NCBI GenBank assembly: GCA_963716685.1
Contig: CAVQTR010000003.1
Coordinates: 1,302,001-1,366,000, forward strand
Length of the DNA: 64,000 bases
DNA from: JALYXI01 sp963716685
GTDB taxonomy: Bacteria > Acidobacteriota > Terriglobia > Bryobacterales > Bryobacteraceae
Reading direction: 5' to 3'
The notes below the pieces were generated by a model. It had not been told where the DNA came from, made no database searches, and was given only the letters and a program-made list of their open reading frames with translations. Shown here piece by piece: positions 35,039 to 43,487 of this stretch. Each line of letters opens with the position of its first letter. Within the stretch, counting starts at the first letter, position 1. Made by a program: the position numbers and the translations under genes.

Positions 35039-35968
35039 TCACAGCACGTGGCGCGCTATCGCGAACCGGTATGTCTGTTCCACAAAACGGCTCACGGTCG
35101 TTCCCTCCGGATCGCTCCCAGGGTTCACCGGAACGAAGAAGGCCGTGTTTTCCCGCCGCGTCAGAACGTTGCTTGCCACCATTGTCCGCATCATCCACAC
35201 CGCGGACCGCACGTCCGGGCATTCAATCCCCAGCCATCCGAGATACTTCAGCTTCGAAGCCTTGAAATCCGGCAGCTGGCAAATTGCCTTCGCCATCGCC
35301 TGGCTCACCGCTTCATACCGCTCTTTCGGAAAGTCTTCCGTCGCGCGCACCGGCGTGATCAGCGGGCTTTCCGCTTCCATCTCCGCAAACAGCTGCGCGA
35401 TCGTATGCTGATCGCCGGACCATACGTGATCCATCCAGTAATGGCTGGTCTTCGTGATCGCGGTGATCACGTTCTTGATCTCCTTGGTCACGCGATAGTT
35501 CGGACCCGCAGGCAGAAACAGCGCGCCGCTCTCGTGCCACGCGGAGATATTCTCCATCACGATCGCCCGCAGCAGCCATTCGGCCGTGCCCTCGCCCGGA
35601 CACTCCACTCGCACCCAGCCGGGAAAATCGGACGGCTTCGCCTCCAGCTCCGTCGTCATCACAATCCCGCGGCAGATCTCCGCCACCGCGTCCCGATACT
35701 TGTCCGGCGCCGCCGTAATCTCCGCCTGCGATCCCGGTTCCAGCAGCGAGCCCTTGTGCGGCGGACCGCCCGCCATTGCCAGATCGCAGAACGTGTCCCA
35801 GATTTCATTCCACGAAACCCGGCCGTCCACTCCGTATTTCAGGCTGGCCGATCCCATGGAAACGGGCTCCACCTCTTCGTAGTGGTCCTCGTATTCGTCC
35901 GGCAGTATCGTCCGGATTCTTTGCTCCAGCTTTTCGAAGGACGCCTGCTCAGCCGAACTGTCCGTCAC
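35039..35968 (-). CDS. Unknown protein with internal duplication
   Basis: A 309-residue protein starting at GTG 35968, whose start overlaps the stop of the upstream zinc-ribbon gene (GTGA). Two copies of a unit of about 127 residues are visible. Copy 1 includes KYRDAVAEICRGIVMTT, GWVRVECP, EWLLRAIVMENISA and ALFLPAGP (residues about 90-155). Copy 2 includes RYEAVSQAMAKAICQLP, GWLGIECP, VWMMRTMVASNVLT and AFFVPVNP (about 217-283). The shared pattern is GW-hydrophobic-xECP, W-hydrophobic-xR, and FxPxxP. There is no signal peptide or membrane segment and I recognise no family. The tight linkage to a double zinc ribbon suggests a joint role, perhaps a complex, but no biochemical function can be assigned. 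Confidence 0.75.
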   Translation of the reverse strand: MTDSSAEQASFEKLEQRIRTILPDEYEDHYEEVEPVSMGSASLKYGVDGRVSWNEIWDTFCDLAMAGGPPHKGSLLEPGSQAEITAAPDKYRDAVAEICRGIVMTTELEAKPSDFPGWVRVECPGEGTAEWLLRAIVMENISAWHESGALFLPAGPNYRVTKEIKNVITAITKTSHYWMDHVWSGDQHTIAQLFAEMEAESPLITPVRATEDFPKERYEAVSQAMAKAICQLPDFKASKLKYLGWLGIECPDVRSAVWMMRTMVASNVLTRRENTAFFVPVNPGSDPEGTTVSRFVEQTYRFAIARHVL

Positions 35969-36333
35969 AGCGATTCCTTCCGGTTCACCCAGCGCCGGAA
36001 CGTGAACCGTTCCTTGCGCGGCCGCATGCTCACGAAGTTGATGCGGCAGTATTCGCAGCGAAACCGGTGGCCGCCCAGCATCAGCTTGAGGGACATCCAG
36101 CCGTGCGGCTGATAGTGCTCGAGCGACCACTGGTTCAGGTCCATGCGCCGGCAACCCGGGCACCGCGCGTATGCCATGTCCCGCCAGTCCACCGTCGCTG
36201 CCACAAAACGCGTCTTGCAATCCGTGCAGCGCAGGTGTCGCCGGAACGTAATCACATCCAGCCGCTCGCGCCACGAAGAGTGGCGTGAGACGTGTAGAAA
36301 CCGGCTTCCACACTCGGGGCAGCTCGCGGCCAT
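35965..36333 (-). CDS. Double zinc-ribbon protein
   Basis: A 122-residue, basic, cytoplasmic protein with four CxxC pairs: CPECGS near the N-terminus, CTDCKT, CPGCRR and CEYCRI. The four pairs can form two zinc ribbons. Arg and Trp are abundant (SRHSSWRERLDV, TFRRWVNRKESL), which fits nucleic-acid or protein contact. The stop overlaps the start of the duplicated unknown gene (GTGA at 35965-35968), so the pair is one translational unit. It is divergent from thiO with only about 26 bases between the two starts. I do not recognise an orthologue with a known role. Confidence 0.75.
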   Translation of the reverse strand: MAASCPECGSRFLHVSRHSSWRERLDVITFRRHLRCTDCKTRFVAATVDWRDMAYARCPGCRRMDLNQWSLEHYQPHGWMSLKLMLGGHRFRCEYCRINFVSMRPRKERFTFRRWVNRKESL

Positions 36334-36359
36334 TCGTGTCTTATCGTATCTTGAAAAAA

Positions 36360-37385
36360 GTGAGAAAGACAGTGGTGGTAGGCGGCGGCATCGTGGGAAT
36401 GTCCATTACCTGGAATCTCGCCCGCCAGGGCCAAAGCGTTGCGGTTTATGATGCCGGAACTATCGGCGGCGAATCCAGCTGGGCCGGCGCCGGCATGCTG
36501 GCGCCGGGCGGTGAAACGCAGTCCGATTCGCCCTTTGCCCGCGCTCTCGTAGCGAGCAATGCGCTGTATCCCGAATTTGTCCGGGAGCTCACCGCTGAAT
36601 CGGGTGTGCCTATCGATTACCGCCGTTGCGGCGCCTTCGAATTCACCGATACCGATGAGGAGTGGGGCGAGGTTCTCAGCCGCGCCGCCATGCAGCGGCA
36701 GCTCGGCATCGCCTCCGAAATCGTCCGGCCCGGACAGCTCCATTACCCTGATGACGCCGTCGTCGATCCGCGCAATGTTGTCCGCGCCCTCCGCGTCGCC
36801 TGCGAACGCCGCGGCGTTACTTTTCACGAAGGCCGGCCGGTCACTGCCATCCGCGCCAAAGGCGCTGCCATCACGGAACCCGAGCCAGCCGATTCCGCCG
36901 TCCTCGCCGCCGGCGCCTGGAGCGGCTCCATTCCGGTTTTTGTCGATGGCGAACGGCAGCCGCTCGTTCCCTCCGAGCCCGTTCGCGGTCATCTGGTTTC
37001 CTGGCAGCTCGAAAAGGAAGCCGCCGGACCCGTGCTCCGCAACGGCTCCACCTATATCGTGCAGCGTTCCAGCGGACTGACCATCGGCGGCAGCACGCAT
37101 GAGCATGTGGCTTTCGACCGAACCCTCGACGCCGCCATCATCGCCGATATCGAGCGCCGCGCCGCTCGTCTGCTTCCGCGCCTCGCAGCCGTTCCGCGCG
37201 CCTCCGCGTGGATCGGCTTCCGTCCTTTCGCGGAGAACGATCAGACCCAAACCACGCGCCTCGGCGAGTCGCCGGTCTATCTCGCCTACGGTCATTACCG
37301 CAACGGCATTCTGCTCGCGCCGTGGATCGGCAGCCTCATCGCCAGTTGGGAAATGGGTTCATCTTCGCCAGCCGCGCATCACTGA
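36360..37385 (+). CDS. thiO: Glycine oxidase ThiO (FAD-dependent)
   Basis: A 341-residue D-amino acid oxidase-family flavoprotein. The Rossmann motif is VVVGGGIVGMSITWNLARQG, followed by GGESSWAGAGMLAPGGE, typical of ThiO. The C-terminal block GHYRNGILLAPWIG is the best hallmark of the ThiO group. It oxidises glycine to the imine needed for the thiazole ring of thiamine, with release of hydrogen peroxide. The start is GTG 36360; TTG 36351 is an alternative. No thiS, thiG or thiE is adjacent, so the thiamine link rests on family knowledge. The final 50 bases overlap the convergent HipA-like gene. Confidence 0.82.
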   Translation: MRKTVVVGGGIVGMSITWNLARQGQSVAVYDAGTIGGESSWAGAGMLAPGGETQSDSPFARALVASNALYPEFVRELTAESGVPIDYRRCGAFEFTDTDEEWGEVLSRAAMQRQLGIASEIVRPGQLHYPDDAVVDPRNVVRALRVACERRGVTFHEGRPVTAIRAKGAAITEPEPADSAVLAAGAWSGSIPVFVDGERQPLVPSEPVRGHLVSWQLEKEAAGPVLRNGSTYIVQRSSGLTIGGSTHEHVAFDRTLDAAIIADIERRAARLLPRLAAVPRASAWIGFRPFAENDQTQTTRLGESPVYLAYGHYRNGILLAPWIGSLIASWEMGSSSPAAHH

Positions 37386-38142
37386 TCAGGTCCGGCACGC
37401 GCCGGCAGCGCCGCATCAGCTTCTCCAGCAGCTTTTCCAGCTGTTTTTCTTCTCCCGCCATCCACTGCGGCGGAATCTCGCGAAGGGCCTGATCCACCAC
37501 GCTCACCGGGAAGTGCACCACGCGGTCAAGCCACGGCTGAAAGCTCTCTATCGACCGCACCGAATCGTAAACCGACCGCCGCTGATAGATGCCCTGCACC
37601 GGCGAATCCGGAAAGTCCCAGTGCGGCCCGTTGAACACGAATCCGTGGTCGATCATCATTGCCACGAAGCCCATCTTCCGTGACTCCTTCAGCCTCGCCC
37701 GGAAGAATACGCATTGCCTTCCGTCCGCGTTCGCCATCCACTTGTCGAACACCAGGCACGCGGCAAAATCGGAGAGGTTGCTCACCTGCTCCAGCAGCGC
37801 ATCCGGCACAAAGTCATAGACCGGCGTCCTCGCCGGATCGCCCGGATACCGCGATCCGAAATGCCAGCCCGGCTGCACCGGGAAGTTTGTCGCGCCCAGC
37901 TGAATCGCCACCGTTGGATTGTCTTGCAGAAACTCCGGCGTCACTTCGATCAGCGCCACTTCCGGCGAGGCAATCTGCAGGTAGTTCAGGAATACCGACG
38001 ACACCCATTCATTCACCAGAATGCGCCGGTGCTGCGGATTGCACCGGAACTTCACCACGAAGAAGCCGTCGTCCGTCTCCAGCAGATGTGCCTGCGCGCC
38101 GCCGCGCATCTTCCGGATCATCCGCCGCGCTTTCAATGGCAT
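37336..38142 (-). CDS. HipA-like kinase-domain protein
   Basis: A 268-residue protein related to the HipA_2-type stand-alone kinase-like family. The start at ATG 38140-38142 gives a basic N-terminus (PLKARRMIRKMRGGAQAHLL). The ATP-lobe contains FFVVKFRCNPQHRRILVNEW with a candidate ATP-lysine. Further blocks are VFDKWMANADGRQCVFF, like the catalytic DxxxxNxDR/H loop of HipA, and MGFVAMMIDHGFVF, like its metal-binding Asp. There is no HipB-like antitoxin partner beside it, so a toxin role is not supported by context. It could be a small-molecule or protein kinase. Confidence 0.75.
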   Translation of the reverse strand: MPLKARRMIRKMRGGAQAHLLETDDGFFVVKFRCNPQHRRILVNEWVSSVFLNYLQIASPEVALIEVTPEFLQDNPTVAIQLGATNFPVQPGWHFGSRYPGDPARTPVYDFVPDALLEQVSNLSDFAACLVFDKWMANADGRQCVFFRARLKESRKMGFVAMMIDHGFVFNGPHWDFPDSPVQGIYQRRSVYDSVRSIESFQPWLDRVVHFPVSVVDQALREIPPQWMAGEEKQLEKLLEKLMRRCRRVPDLISDARLAKMNPFPNWR

Positions 38143-38222
38143 GCGTGGATTGTACGCTAACCGGCGGTTGTGTCCGTGGGACGCCAAAATCCCGGAATCG
38201 GACAGCGGCCGAGTCTGCTAAC

Positions 38223-38237
38223 CATTCGCCGCGAATG
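38223..38237. promoter_or_regulatory. Perfect 15-bp palindrome, candidate enhancer site
   Basis: CATTCGC-C-GCGAATG is a perfect 7-1-7 inverted repeat. It lies about 30 bases upstream of a good -24 element and about 80 bases before the adaptor-gene ATG. This is the position expected for the upstream activator sequence of a sigma-54 enhancer-binding protein, and one such protein is encoded in the operon. The symmetry is seen; the role is inferred. Confidence 0.5.
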
Positions 38238-38266
38238 AAGTCAATCACTTAGTGGCCAACTGCGCC

Positions 38267-38282
38267 AGGCAGCACGGATGCA
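38267..38282 (+). promoter_or_regulatory. Candidate sigma-54 (-24/-12) promoter
   Basis: AGGCAGCACGGATGCA matches the sigma-54 pattern TGGCAC-N5-TTGCA, with GG at 38268-38269, exactly 10 bases, then GC at 38280-38281. The predicted start of transcription, about 38293, would leave a leader of only about 8 bases before ATG 38301, which lacks a ribosome site. That short leader counts against it. Confidence 0.45.
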
Positions 38283-38300
38283 CTATCCTGAATCACCGAT

Positions 38301-39587
38301 ATGGATGTAAAACGCGAGGGCGCGGGCAGAAAGCGGCTCATCCGCCGTATTGTCTATGGTTTGCTGCTGGTCGGCGTGGTAGTAGGCGCGACGGTTGCGG
38401 TGGGCAAACTGAAGCCCGCCGTTCCCACCGTGGACGGCAGCACGCTCTGGCCCGACACCGTCCGCCGCGGCCCCATGCTCCGCCAGGTGCGCGGAATCGG
38501 TACTCTGGTCCCGGAAGAAGTGCTCTGGATTCCCGCCGATACCGATGGCCGTGTCGCGAAGATCAACGTCCGCCCCGGCGCGCCCGTTCGGCCCGACACC
38601 GTTATCCTCGAAATGGAAAATCCGGACGTCAAGCTGGCCGCGGTGAATGCCGAATTTGACCTGAAAGCCGCGGAAGCCAACCTGATCGATCTCCGCGTCA
38701 AGCTGGAAGGTCAGACCTTCGACCAGAAATCCGTCGCCGCCACTGTCAATTCCGATTACGTGCAGGCCACCATGCAGGCCGACCGCGATAAGAAGCTCGC
38801 CGAAGCCGGCCTGATTCCCGATATGCAGCGCGACATGTCCACCACCAAAGCGCGCGAACTCTCCACGCGCAATAATATTGAACTCGATCGCGCCAAAATC
38901 GTAAACGATTCAGTGCAGGCCCAGCTGGACGCCCAAAAGGTCAAGGTGGAACAGCTGCGCGCCGTGTACGCGCTGAAGAAGCAGCAGGTGGAACAGCTGC
39001 GCGTTCGGGCAGGAACCACCGGAATTCTGCAGGCGCTCGGTCCGCCCGCCGCCGCCGGAGCCGCCGCTCCTCCGCTCGAAGTCGGACAGAAAGTTACTGC
39101 TGGCACCATCCTCGCAAAGATCGCCCAGCCGGAGAAGCTGAAAGCGGAACTGAAGATCACTGAGACGGAAGCCAAGGACATCGCGCTCGGTCAGCCCGCC
39201 GAAATCGATACGCGCAACGGCATCATTCCCGGCAAGGTCATCCGCATCGATCCGGCTTCCGTCAACGGCACCGTCACCGTGGATGTCGGCCTCACCGGTG
39301 CGCTCCCGCAGGGCGCGCGTCCGGATCTCAGCGTTGATGGCACCATCCAGCTTGAAAAGCTGGACAACATTCTGTTCGTCGGACGTCCCGTATTCGGACA
39401 GCCCAATGCGGACGTCATGATTTTTAAATACGAACCAGACGGCCGCACTGCCGTCAAAACCAAAGTGAAGCTCGGCCGCGCCTCCGTCAACACCATTGAG
39501 GTGGTCAACGGCCTGCGCGAAGGCGACAAAGTGATCCTGTCGGACATGAACGCCTACGACACCCACGACCGAATTCGAGTCAATTAG
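38301..39587 (+). CDS. MacA/HlyD-family periplasmic adaptor protein
   Basis: A 428-residue membrane-fusion protein. An N-terminal membrane anchor (IVYGLLLVGVVVGATVAVG) is followed by a lipoyl/barrel-sandwich half (IDxxVxxRPGxxV-like: WIPADTDGRVAKINVRPGAPV). A coiled coil of about 120 residues follows (KAAEANLIDLRVKLEGQ to LRAVYALKKQQVEQLRVRAG), then the return lipoyl half (AGTTGILQALG and LEVGQKVTAGTILAKI) and beta-barrel domains (AEIDTRNGIIPGKVIRIDPA). It would bridge an inner-membrane ABC exporter to an outer-membrane channel. No TolC-like gene is in the window. It is the first gene of a seven-gene operon, directly behind a candidate sigma-54 promoter. Confidence 0.9.
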   Translation: MDVKREGAGRKRLIRRIVYGLLLVGVVVGATVAVGKLKPAVPTVDGSTLWPDTVRRGPMLRQVRGIGTLVPEEVLWIPADTDGRVAKINVRPGAPVRPDTVILEMENPDVKLAAVNAEFDLKAAEANLIDLRVKLEGQTFDQKSVAATVNSDYVQATMQADRDKKLAEAGLIPDMQRDMSTTKARELSTRNNIELDRAKIVNDSVQAQLDAQKVKVEQLRAVYALKKQQVEQLRVRAGTTGILQALGPPAAAGAAAPPLEVGQKVTAGTILAKIAQPEKLKAELKITETEAKDIALGQPAEIDTRNGIIPGKVIRIDPASVNGTVTVDVGLTGALPQGARPDLSVDGTIQLEKLDNILFVGRPVFGQPNADVMIFKYEPDGRTAVKTKVKLGRASVNTIEVVNGLREGDKVILSDMNAYDTHDRIRVN

Positions 39588-39599
39588 AAAGAGAATCCT

Positions 39600-40301
39600 A
39601 TGAGCCCTAACGGCGATGCGCTGGTACAGATGGATGGCGTGGCGAAAGTCTTCGTCACCGATGAAGTGGAGACACATGCCCTTTCCGGCATTCATCTCAC
39701 CATCAAAAGAGGCGAATACCTTTCCATCTCCGGACCTTCCGGCTGCGGCAAATCGACGCTTCTTGCTATCCTCGGCCTGCTCGATACGCCCACCGGCGGC
39801 AGCTACGTTCTCAACAGCAAGCCGGTCAGCGGCCTGAAGCTGCAGGAGCGCGCGCGAATCCGCAATCGCGAAATCGGCTTCATCTTTCAAGCCTTCAATC
39901 TCATCGGCGATCTGAACGTCTATGAAAACGTCGAGCTGCCGCTCACCTATCGCGGCATGCCTTCCGCCGAACGTAAGAAGAACGTCATGGAAGCTCTCGA
40001 AAAGGTCGGCATGACGCATCGCGTCAAGCACTATCCTTCGCAGCTTTCGGGCGGTCAGCAGCAGCGCGTCGCCGTCGCCCGCGCGCTCGCGGGAAATCCT
40101 TCCGTGCTGCTCGCCGATGAACCCACAGGCAATCTCGATTCCGCCAACGGCGAGGCTGTGATGGATCTGCTGCGCGGTCTGCATCGCAACGGGGCCACCA
40201 TCTGCATGGTGACCCACGATCCACGCTACGCCCGCTTCGCCGATCGCACCATTCATATGTTCGACGGCAAAATTGTCGAAGAGAGCGTCGAAGCGGCTTA
40301 G
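39600..40301 (+). CDS. MacB-type ABC transporter ATP-binding protein (first of two)
   Basis: A 233-residue ATPase of the LolD/MacB class. Walker A is GPSGCGKST, Q-loop GFIFQAFNLIGDL, signature LSGGQQQR, Walker B VLLADEPTGNLD, H-loop VTHDPRYA. It lies 12 bases after the adaptor gene and 4 bases before the permease start. Such ATPases pair with FtsX/MacB permeases in mechanotransmission systems that extrude substrate from the periplasm and do not pump across the inner membrane. A second, similar ATPase lies downstream in the same operon, so the stoichiometry is an open question. Confidence 0.93.
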   Translation: MSPNGDALVQMDGVAKVFVTDEVETHALSGIHLTIKRGEYLSISGPSGCGKSTLLAILGLLDTPTGGSYVLNSKPVSGLKLQERARIRNREIGFIFQAFNLIGDLNVYENVELPLTYRGMPSAERKKNVMEALEKVGMTHRVKHYPSQLSGGQQQRVAVARALAGNPSVLLADEPTGNLDSANGEAVMDLLRGLHRNGATICMVTHDPRYARFADRTIHMFDGKIVEESVEAA

Positions 40302-40305
40302 GCGC

Positions 40306-42672
40306 ATGATCTGGCAGGACGTCCGATACGGGATTCGCGTGCTTGCCAAAAGCCCCGGCTTCACCGCCGTGGCGGTTGTCACGCTCGCGCTCGGCATCGG
40401 CCTGAATACCGCTCTTTTCAGCGTAGTGAACGCCGTGCTGGTGCAGAATCTGCCGTACCGCGATGCGGACCGTCTGGTGCAGCTCAGGGAAGTTCACGGC
40501 AACCGCACGCCGCGCGTCTCGCGCCTGAGTCTGCGCGATTGGCGCGAACAAAACCGCACCTTCGACGAGATCGCCGGCTACCAGGATTTCCCGGTGAATG
40601 TGGCCGGCGGAACCGCGCCCGTTCGCACCCGAGCGGCACTCGTGACCGAAACCTTCTTCGATGTCCTCGGCTCGCAGCCTTCCCTCGGCCGTGTTTTTCT
40701 GCCGTCGGATCAGAGCCCGATGACCGCCGTGTTAAGCCACAGTCTTTGGGAAAAAGAATTCGGCGCTGATCCCGCCGTGCTCGGCAAAGTCATTCGCATG
40801 GACGGCCTGTCGCTTACTGTGCTCGGCGTCATGCCGCCCAGCTTCGATTTCCCCGCCAGAACAGAACTCTGGATTCCGCGCGACGTGTTTCCGGATCACT
40901 CGACGCGCAGCGCGCACAACTATTCCGCGATCGGCCGCCTGAAATCCGGCTCTTCCGTCGCGGCCGCCCAAAGCGATCTTCGCGCCGTTTCCGCCGCCAT
41001 CGCCAGCCGTGACAGGAGCGACGGCGATTTTAGCGCCCGCGTTCTGCCGCTGCACGACGCTCTGACCGGCAGCGTGCGCCCTGCCTTTCTGGTGCTGCTC
41101 GGCGCAGTCGGCTTCGTTCTGCTGATCGCCTGCGTCAATGTTGCCAGCCTCCAACTCGCGCGCGCCGGCGCGCGCTCGCGCGAGATCGCTCTGCGCACCG
41201 CGCTGGGCGCCAAACGCAGCCGGCTCATTCGCCAGCTCCTCACCGAAAACCTGCTCCTCGCCTTCATCGGCGGCGTCGCCGGTCTGCTGCTCGCACTGTG
41301 GAGCACGGACCTGCTGCGCTCGTTTGTGCCGCCTGAAATCCCGCGCATCGGGGAAATTCGGATCGATCCGCGCGTGCTGTGGTTTACCGCCGGCCTTACC
41401 GCTCTCGCCGGCATCCTGTTTGGGCTGCTTCCGGCGATCTCCGTCTCCGCCGTTCCCGTAAACGAAGCGCTTCGCCATGCTTCGCGCCGCCATCGAACCG
41501 GAGGCATTCTGGCCGCCTCGGAAATCGCGCTCGCCATGATTTTGTTGACCGGCGCGGCGCTGCTGATGCAAAGCTTCTGGCGGCTGCAGAGCGTCGATCC
41601 CGGGTTTCGAACCGCTCACGTCTGGTCGACCGCGATCAGCTGGCCTTCCACTGCTCGAAGCGCTGCTGAAGAAAACGGCGACGACATCCTGCTCTACCGG
41701 CGTCTCTTCGAACGCCTGCGGCGGTTGCCCGGCGTAGAAGCGGTCGCCGCCACCAGCTCGCTGCCAATCTCCGAACTCGGCGCCGACGGCCTCTTCGAAA
41801 TCGAGGGCCGTCCCAAAGACCCGAAGCTGATCCTCGACAGCAGCTATCGCGTGGTCACGCCCGATTACTTCCGCGTGCTCGGCATTCCGCTGGTGCGCGG
41901 CCGCGTCTTCACTGATCATGACGACGCCGGAAATCCATGGGTCGCAGCGATCAATGAGGCGATGGCCCGGCAGTTCTTTGCCGGCGAAGATCCCGTCGGC
42001 AAACGCATCCGCTTCTATGGGTTCGATCCGAAACCGCAGTGGCTCACGGTCTCGGGCGTGGTGGGCAACTCGCGCGACTATGGCGTGAACGCAGCCGTGC
42101 CGCCCATCTGTTTCACTCATTATCTGCAGCATCCGGGCGATCTGCGCGCTTCCTCGCTCGTCGTGCTCACGGCGCAGGACGACGCGCGGGCAATTGCCGC
42201 CGCCGTGCGCGCCGTCCATCAGGATGTTCCCGTAAAGGTCGGCAGAATGACCGAAGTCATCTCGGCATCGATCGCGCGCGAGCGCTTCCAGATGCAGCTG
42301 CTGCTGGTTTTCGCGTTGACGGCGCTGCTGCTCGCCGCGGTCGGGATCTACGGTGTGCTCTCCTATTCCGTCGAACGCCGCAGCGGCGAGCTGGGCATCC
42401 GCATGGCCCTGGGCGCGCGGCCCGCCCGCATCCTGCGCCAGGTGCTCGTAGAAGGTCTGTTCCTCGCCGCGCTCGGCGTGGGTTTCGGCGCCGCCGGAAC
42501 ACTCGCGCTCACCCGCACGCTGCGCAGCTTTCTGTTCGGCATCAGCGCCACCGATCCTCTGACGCTCGCTCTCACCACTCTGGTTTTGGCCGCCGTTGCC
42601 GTGCTCGCCAGCTATCTTCCCGCGCGCCGCGCTACGCAAATCGATCCCGCGGCGGCGTTACGCAATGAGTAA
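40306..42672 (+). CDS. ADOP-type MacB-like ABC permease
   Basis: A 788-residue permease of the acidobacterial duplicated orphan permease family. It begins MIWQDVRYGIRVLAKSPGFT, then TM1 (VAVVTLALGIGLNTALFSVVNAVL) and a MacB_PCD periplasmic domain (about 60-260: NVAGGTAPVRTRAALV, VLGKVIRMDGLSLTVLG). FtsX core 1 follows (FLVLLGAVGFVLLIACVNVASLQLARAGARSREIALRTALG split over several helices), and then a second periplasmic domain and FtsX core 2 ending LPARRATQIDPAAALRNE. Full-length ADOPs thus carry two MacB modules in one chain. Unlike the many orphan copies in this phylum, this one sits between ATPase genes. The start at ATG 40306 overlaps nothing. Confidence 0.93.
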   Translation: MIWQDVRYGIRVLAKSPGFTAVAVVTLALGIGLNTALFSVVNAVLVQNLPYRDADRLVQLREVHGNRTPRVSRLSLRDWREQNRTFDEIAGYQDFPVNVAGGTAPVRTRAALVTETFFDVLGSQPSLGRVFLPSDQSPMTAVLSHSLWEKEFGADPAVLGKVIRMDGLSLTVLGVMPPSFDFPARTELWIPRDVFPDHSTRSAHNYSAIGRLKSGSSVAAAQSDLRAVSAAIASRDRSDGDFSARVLPLHDALTGSVRPAFLVLLGAVGFVLLIACVNVASLQLARAGARSREIALRTALGAKRSRLIRQLLTENLLLAFIGGVAGLLLALWSTDLLRSFVPPEIPRIGEIRIDPRVLWFTAGLTALAGILFGLLPAISVSAVPVNEALRHASRRHRTGGILAASEIALAMILLTGAALLMQSFWRLQSVDPGFRTAHVWSTAISWPSTARSAAEENGDDILLYRRLFERLRRLPGVEAVAATSSLPISELGADGLFEIEGRPKDPKLILDSSYRVVTPDYFRVLGIPLVRGRVFTDHDDAGNPWVAAINEAMARQFFAGEDPVGKRIRFYGFDPKPQWLTVSGVVGNSRDYGVNAAVPPICFTHYLQHPGDLRASSLVVLTAQDDARAIAAAVRAVHQDVPVKVGRMTEVISASIARERFQMQLLLVFALTALLLAAVGIYGVLSYSVERRSGELGIRMALGARPARILRQVLVEGLFLAALGVGFGAAGTLALTRTLRSFLFGISATDPLTLALTTLVLAAVAVLASYLPARRATQIDPAAALRNE

Positions 42673-42710
42673 GGAATGGTATGACTGTTAACACACGAAA
42701 GGAAATTGCC

Positions 42711-43487
42711 ATGCGAGTCTTCACAGCCGCGGCCCTCATCTCGTTTTGCTCCACCGGTGCGCTGCACGCGGCGAAATCCGGCGCGCCGTTTCACTGGACC
42801 GGACCGGTAGCGGCCGGCAAAACCCTCACCATCAAAGGCCTGAACGGCTCCATTCACGTCGATCATTCGTCCGCCAAAGATCCCGATGTTACCGCCGTCC
42901 GCACCGCCAACAAAAGCAATCCGGACGACGTGAAGATCTACGTCAACCCCACCGCTGAAGGCTACGCCGTCTGCGCCATCTATCCCGGCGGCGGCAACGA
43001 TTGCCGTTCCGGCAACTCGAAGACGCATGACAACGACACCCAGGTGGAGTTCACCGTGCACCTGCCGTCCGGCGTCCGTCTGAACGCTCAAACAGTAAAC
43101 GGCTCGATCTCCGGTCAGGGCCTTCGTTCCGATGTCGATGCTGCAACCGTCAATGGCAAAGTCGAGATCAGCACTCTGGGCAGCGTCTCCGCCGCGTCTG
43201 TCAACGGGAACCTTCAGATCACCATGGGCCGCGCGGATTGGTCGAACGCCCACAAGATCCGCACGGTTAATGGCAGCATTGATGTCGATCTGCCCGCTTC
43301 CGCCGCGGCCGAAGTACATGCTTCCACCGTCACCGGCGGCATTACCTCCGACTTTCCGCTGACCGTCAAAGGTGGCTTCACCGGCAAGAGCGTCGCCGGC
43401 ACGATCGGTGGCGGTGGCCGGCAACTGGAAATCGTAACTGTGAATGGCAGCATTCATCTGCGCAAACATAACGCCGGTGCCATCTGA
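42711..43487 (+). CDS. Secreted DUF4097-like beta-helix protein
   Basis: A 258-residue protein. ATG 42711 is chosen because it has a clear ribosome site (GAAAGGAAA) and a signal peptide (RVFTAAALISFCSTGALHAA). The mature part is a repetitive beta-structure with rungs of the kind AATVNGKVEISTLGS, AASVNGNLQITMGR, IRTVNGSIDVDLP, VTVNGSIHLRKH. This is the DUF4097/DUF4098 'putative adhesin' pattern with a repeated TVNGS. The protein is often genetically linked to sensor or transport operons. Its role here is unknown; a periplasmic ligand or envelope sensor for the exporter is plausible. It starts 38 bases after the permease and overlaps the next ATPase by 11 bases. Confidence 0.8.
   Translation: MRVFTAAALISFCSTGALHAAKSGAPFHWTGPVAAGKTLTIKGLNGSIHVDHSSAKDPDVTAVRTANKSNPDDVKIYVNPTAEGYAVCAIYPGGGNDCRSGNSKTHDNDTQVEFTVHLPSGVRLNAQTVNGSISGQGLRSDVDAATVNGKVEISTLGSVSAASVNGNLQITMGRADWSNAHKIRTVNGSIDVDLPASAAAEVHASTVTGGITSDFPLTVKGGFTGKSVAGTIGGGGRQLEIVTVNGSIHLRKHNAGAI

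Noticed and set aside
37336..38142. HipAB toxin-antitoxin module
   Set aside because: No HipB-like helix-turn-helix gene is on either side; the neighbours are thiO and an adaptor gene.
38910..40397. 495-codon minus-strand open frame
   Set aside because: It covers the adaptor and ATPase genes, which have strong domain evidence on the plus strand.
40732..42639. 635-codon minus-strand open frame
   Set aside because: Antisense to the ADOP permease; composition is typical of a GC-rich shadow frame.
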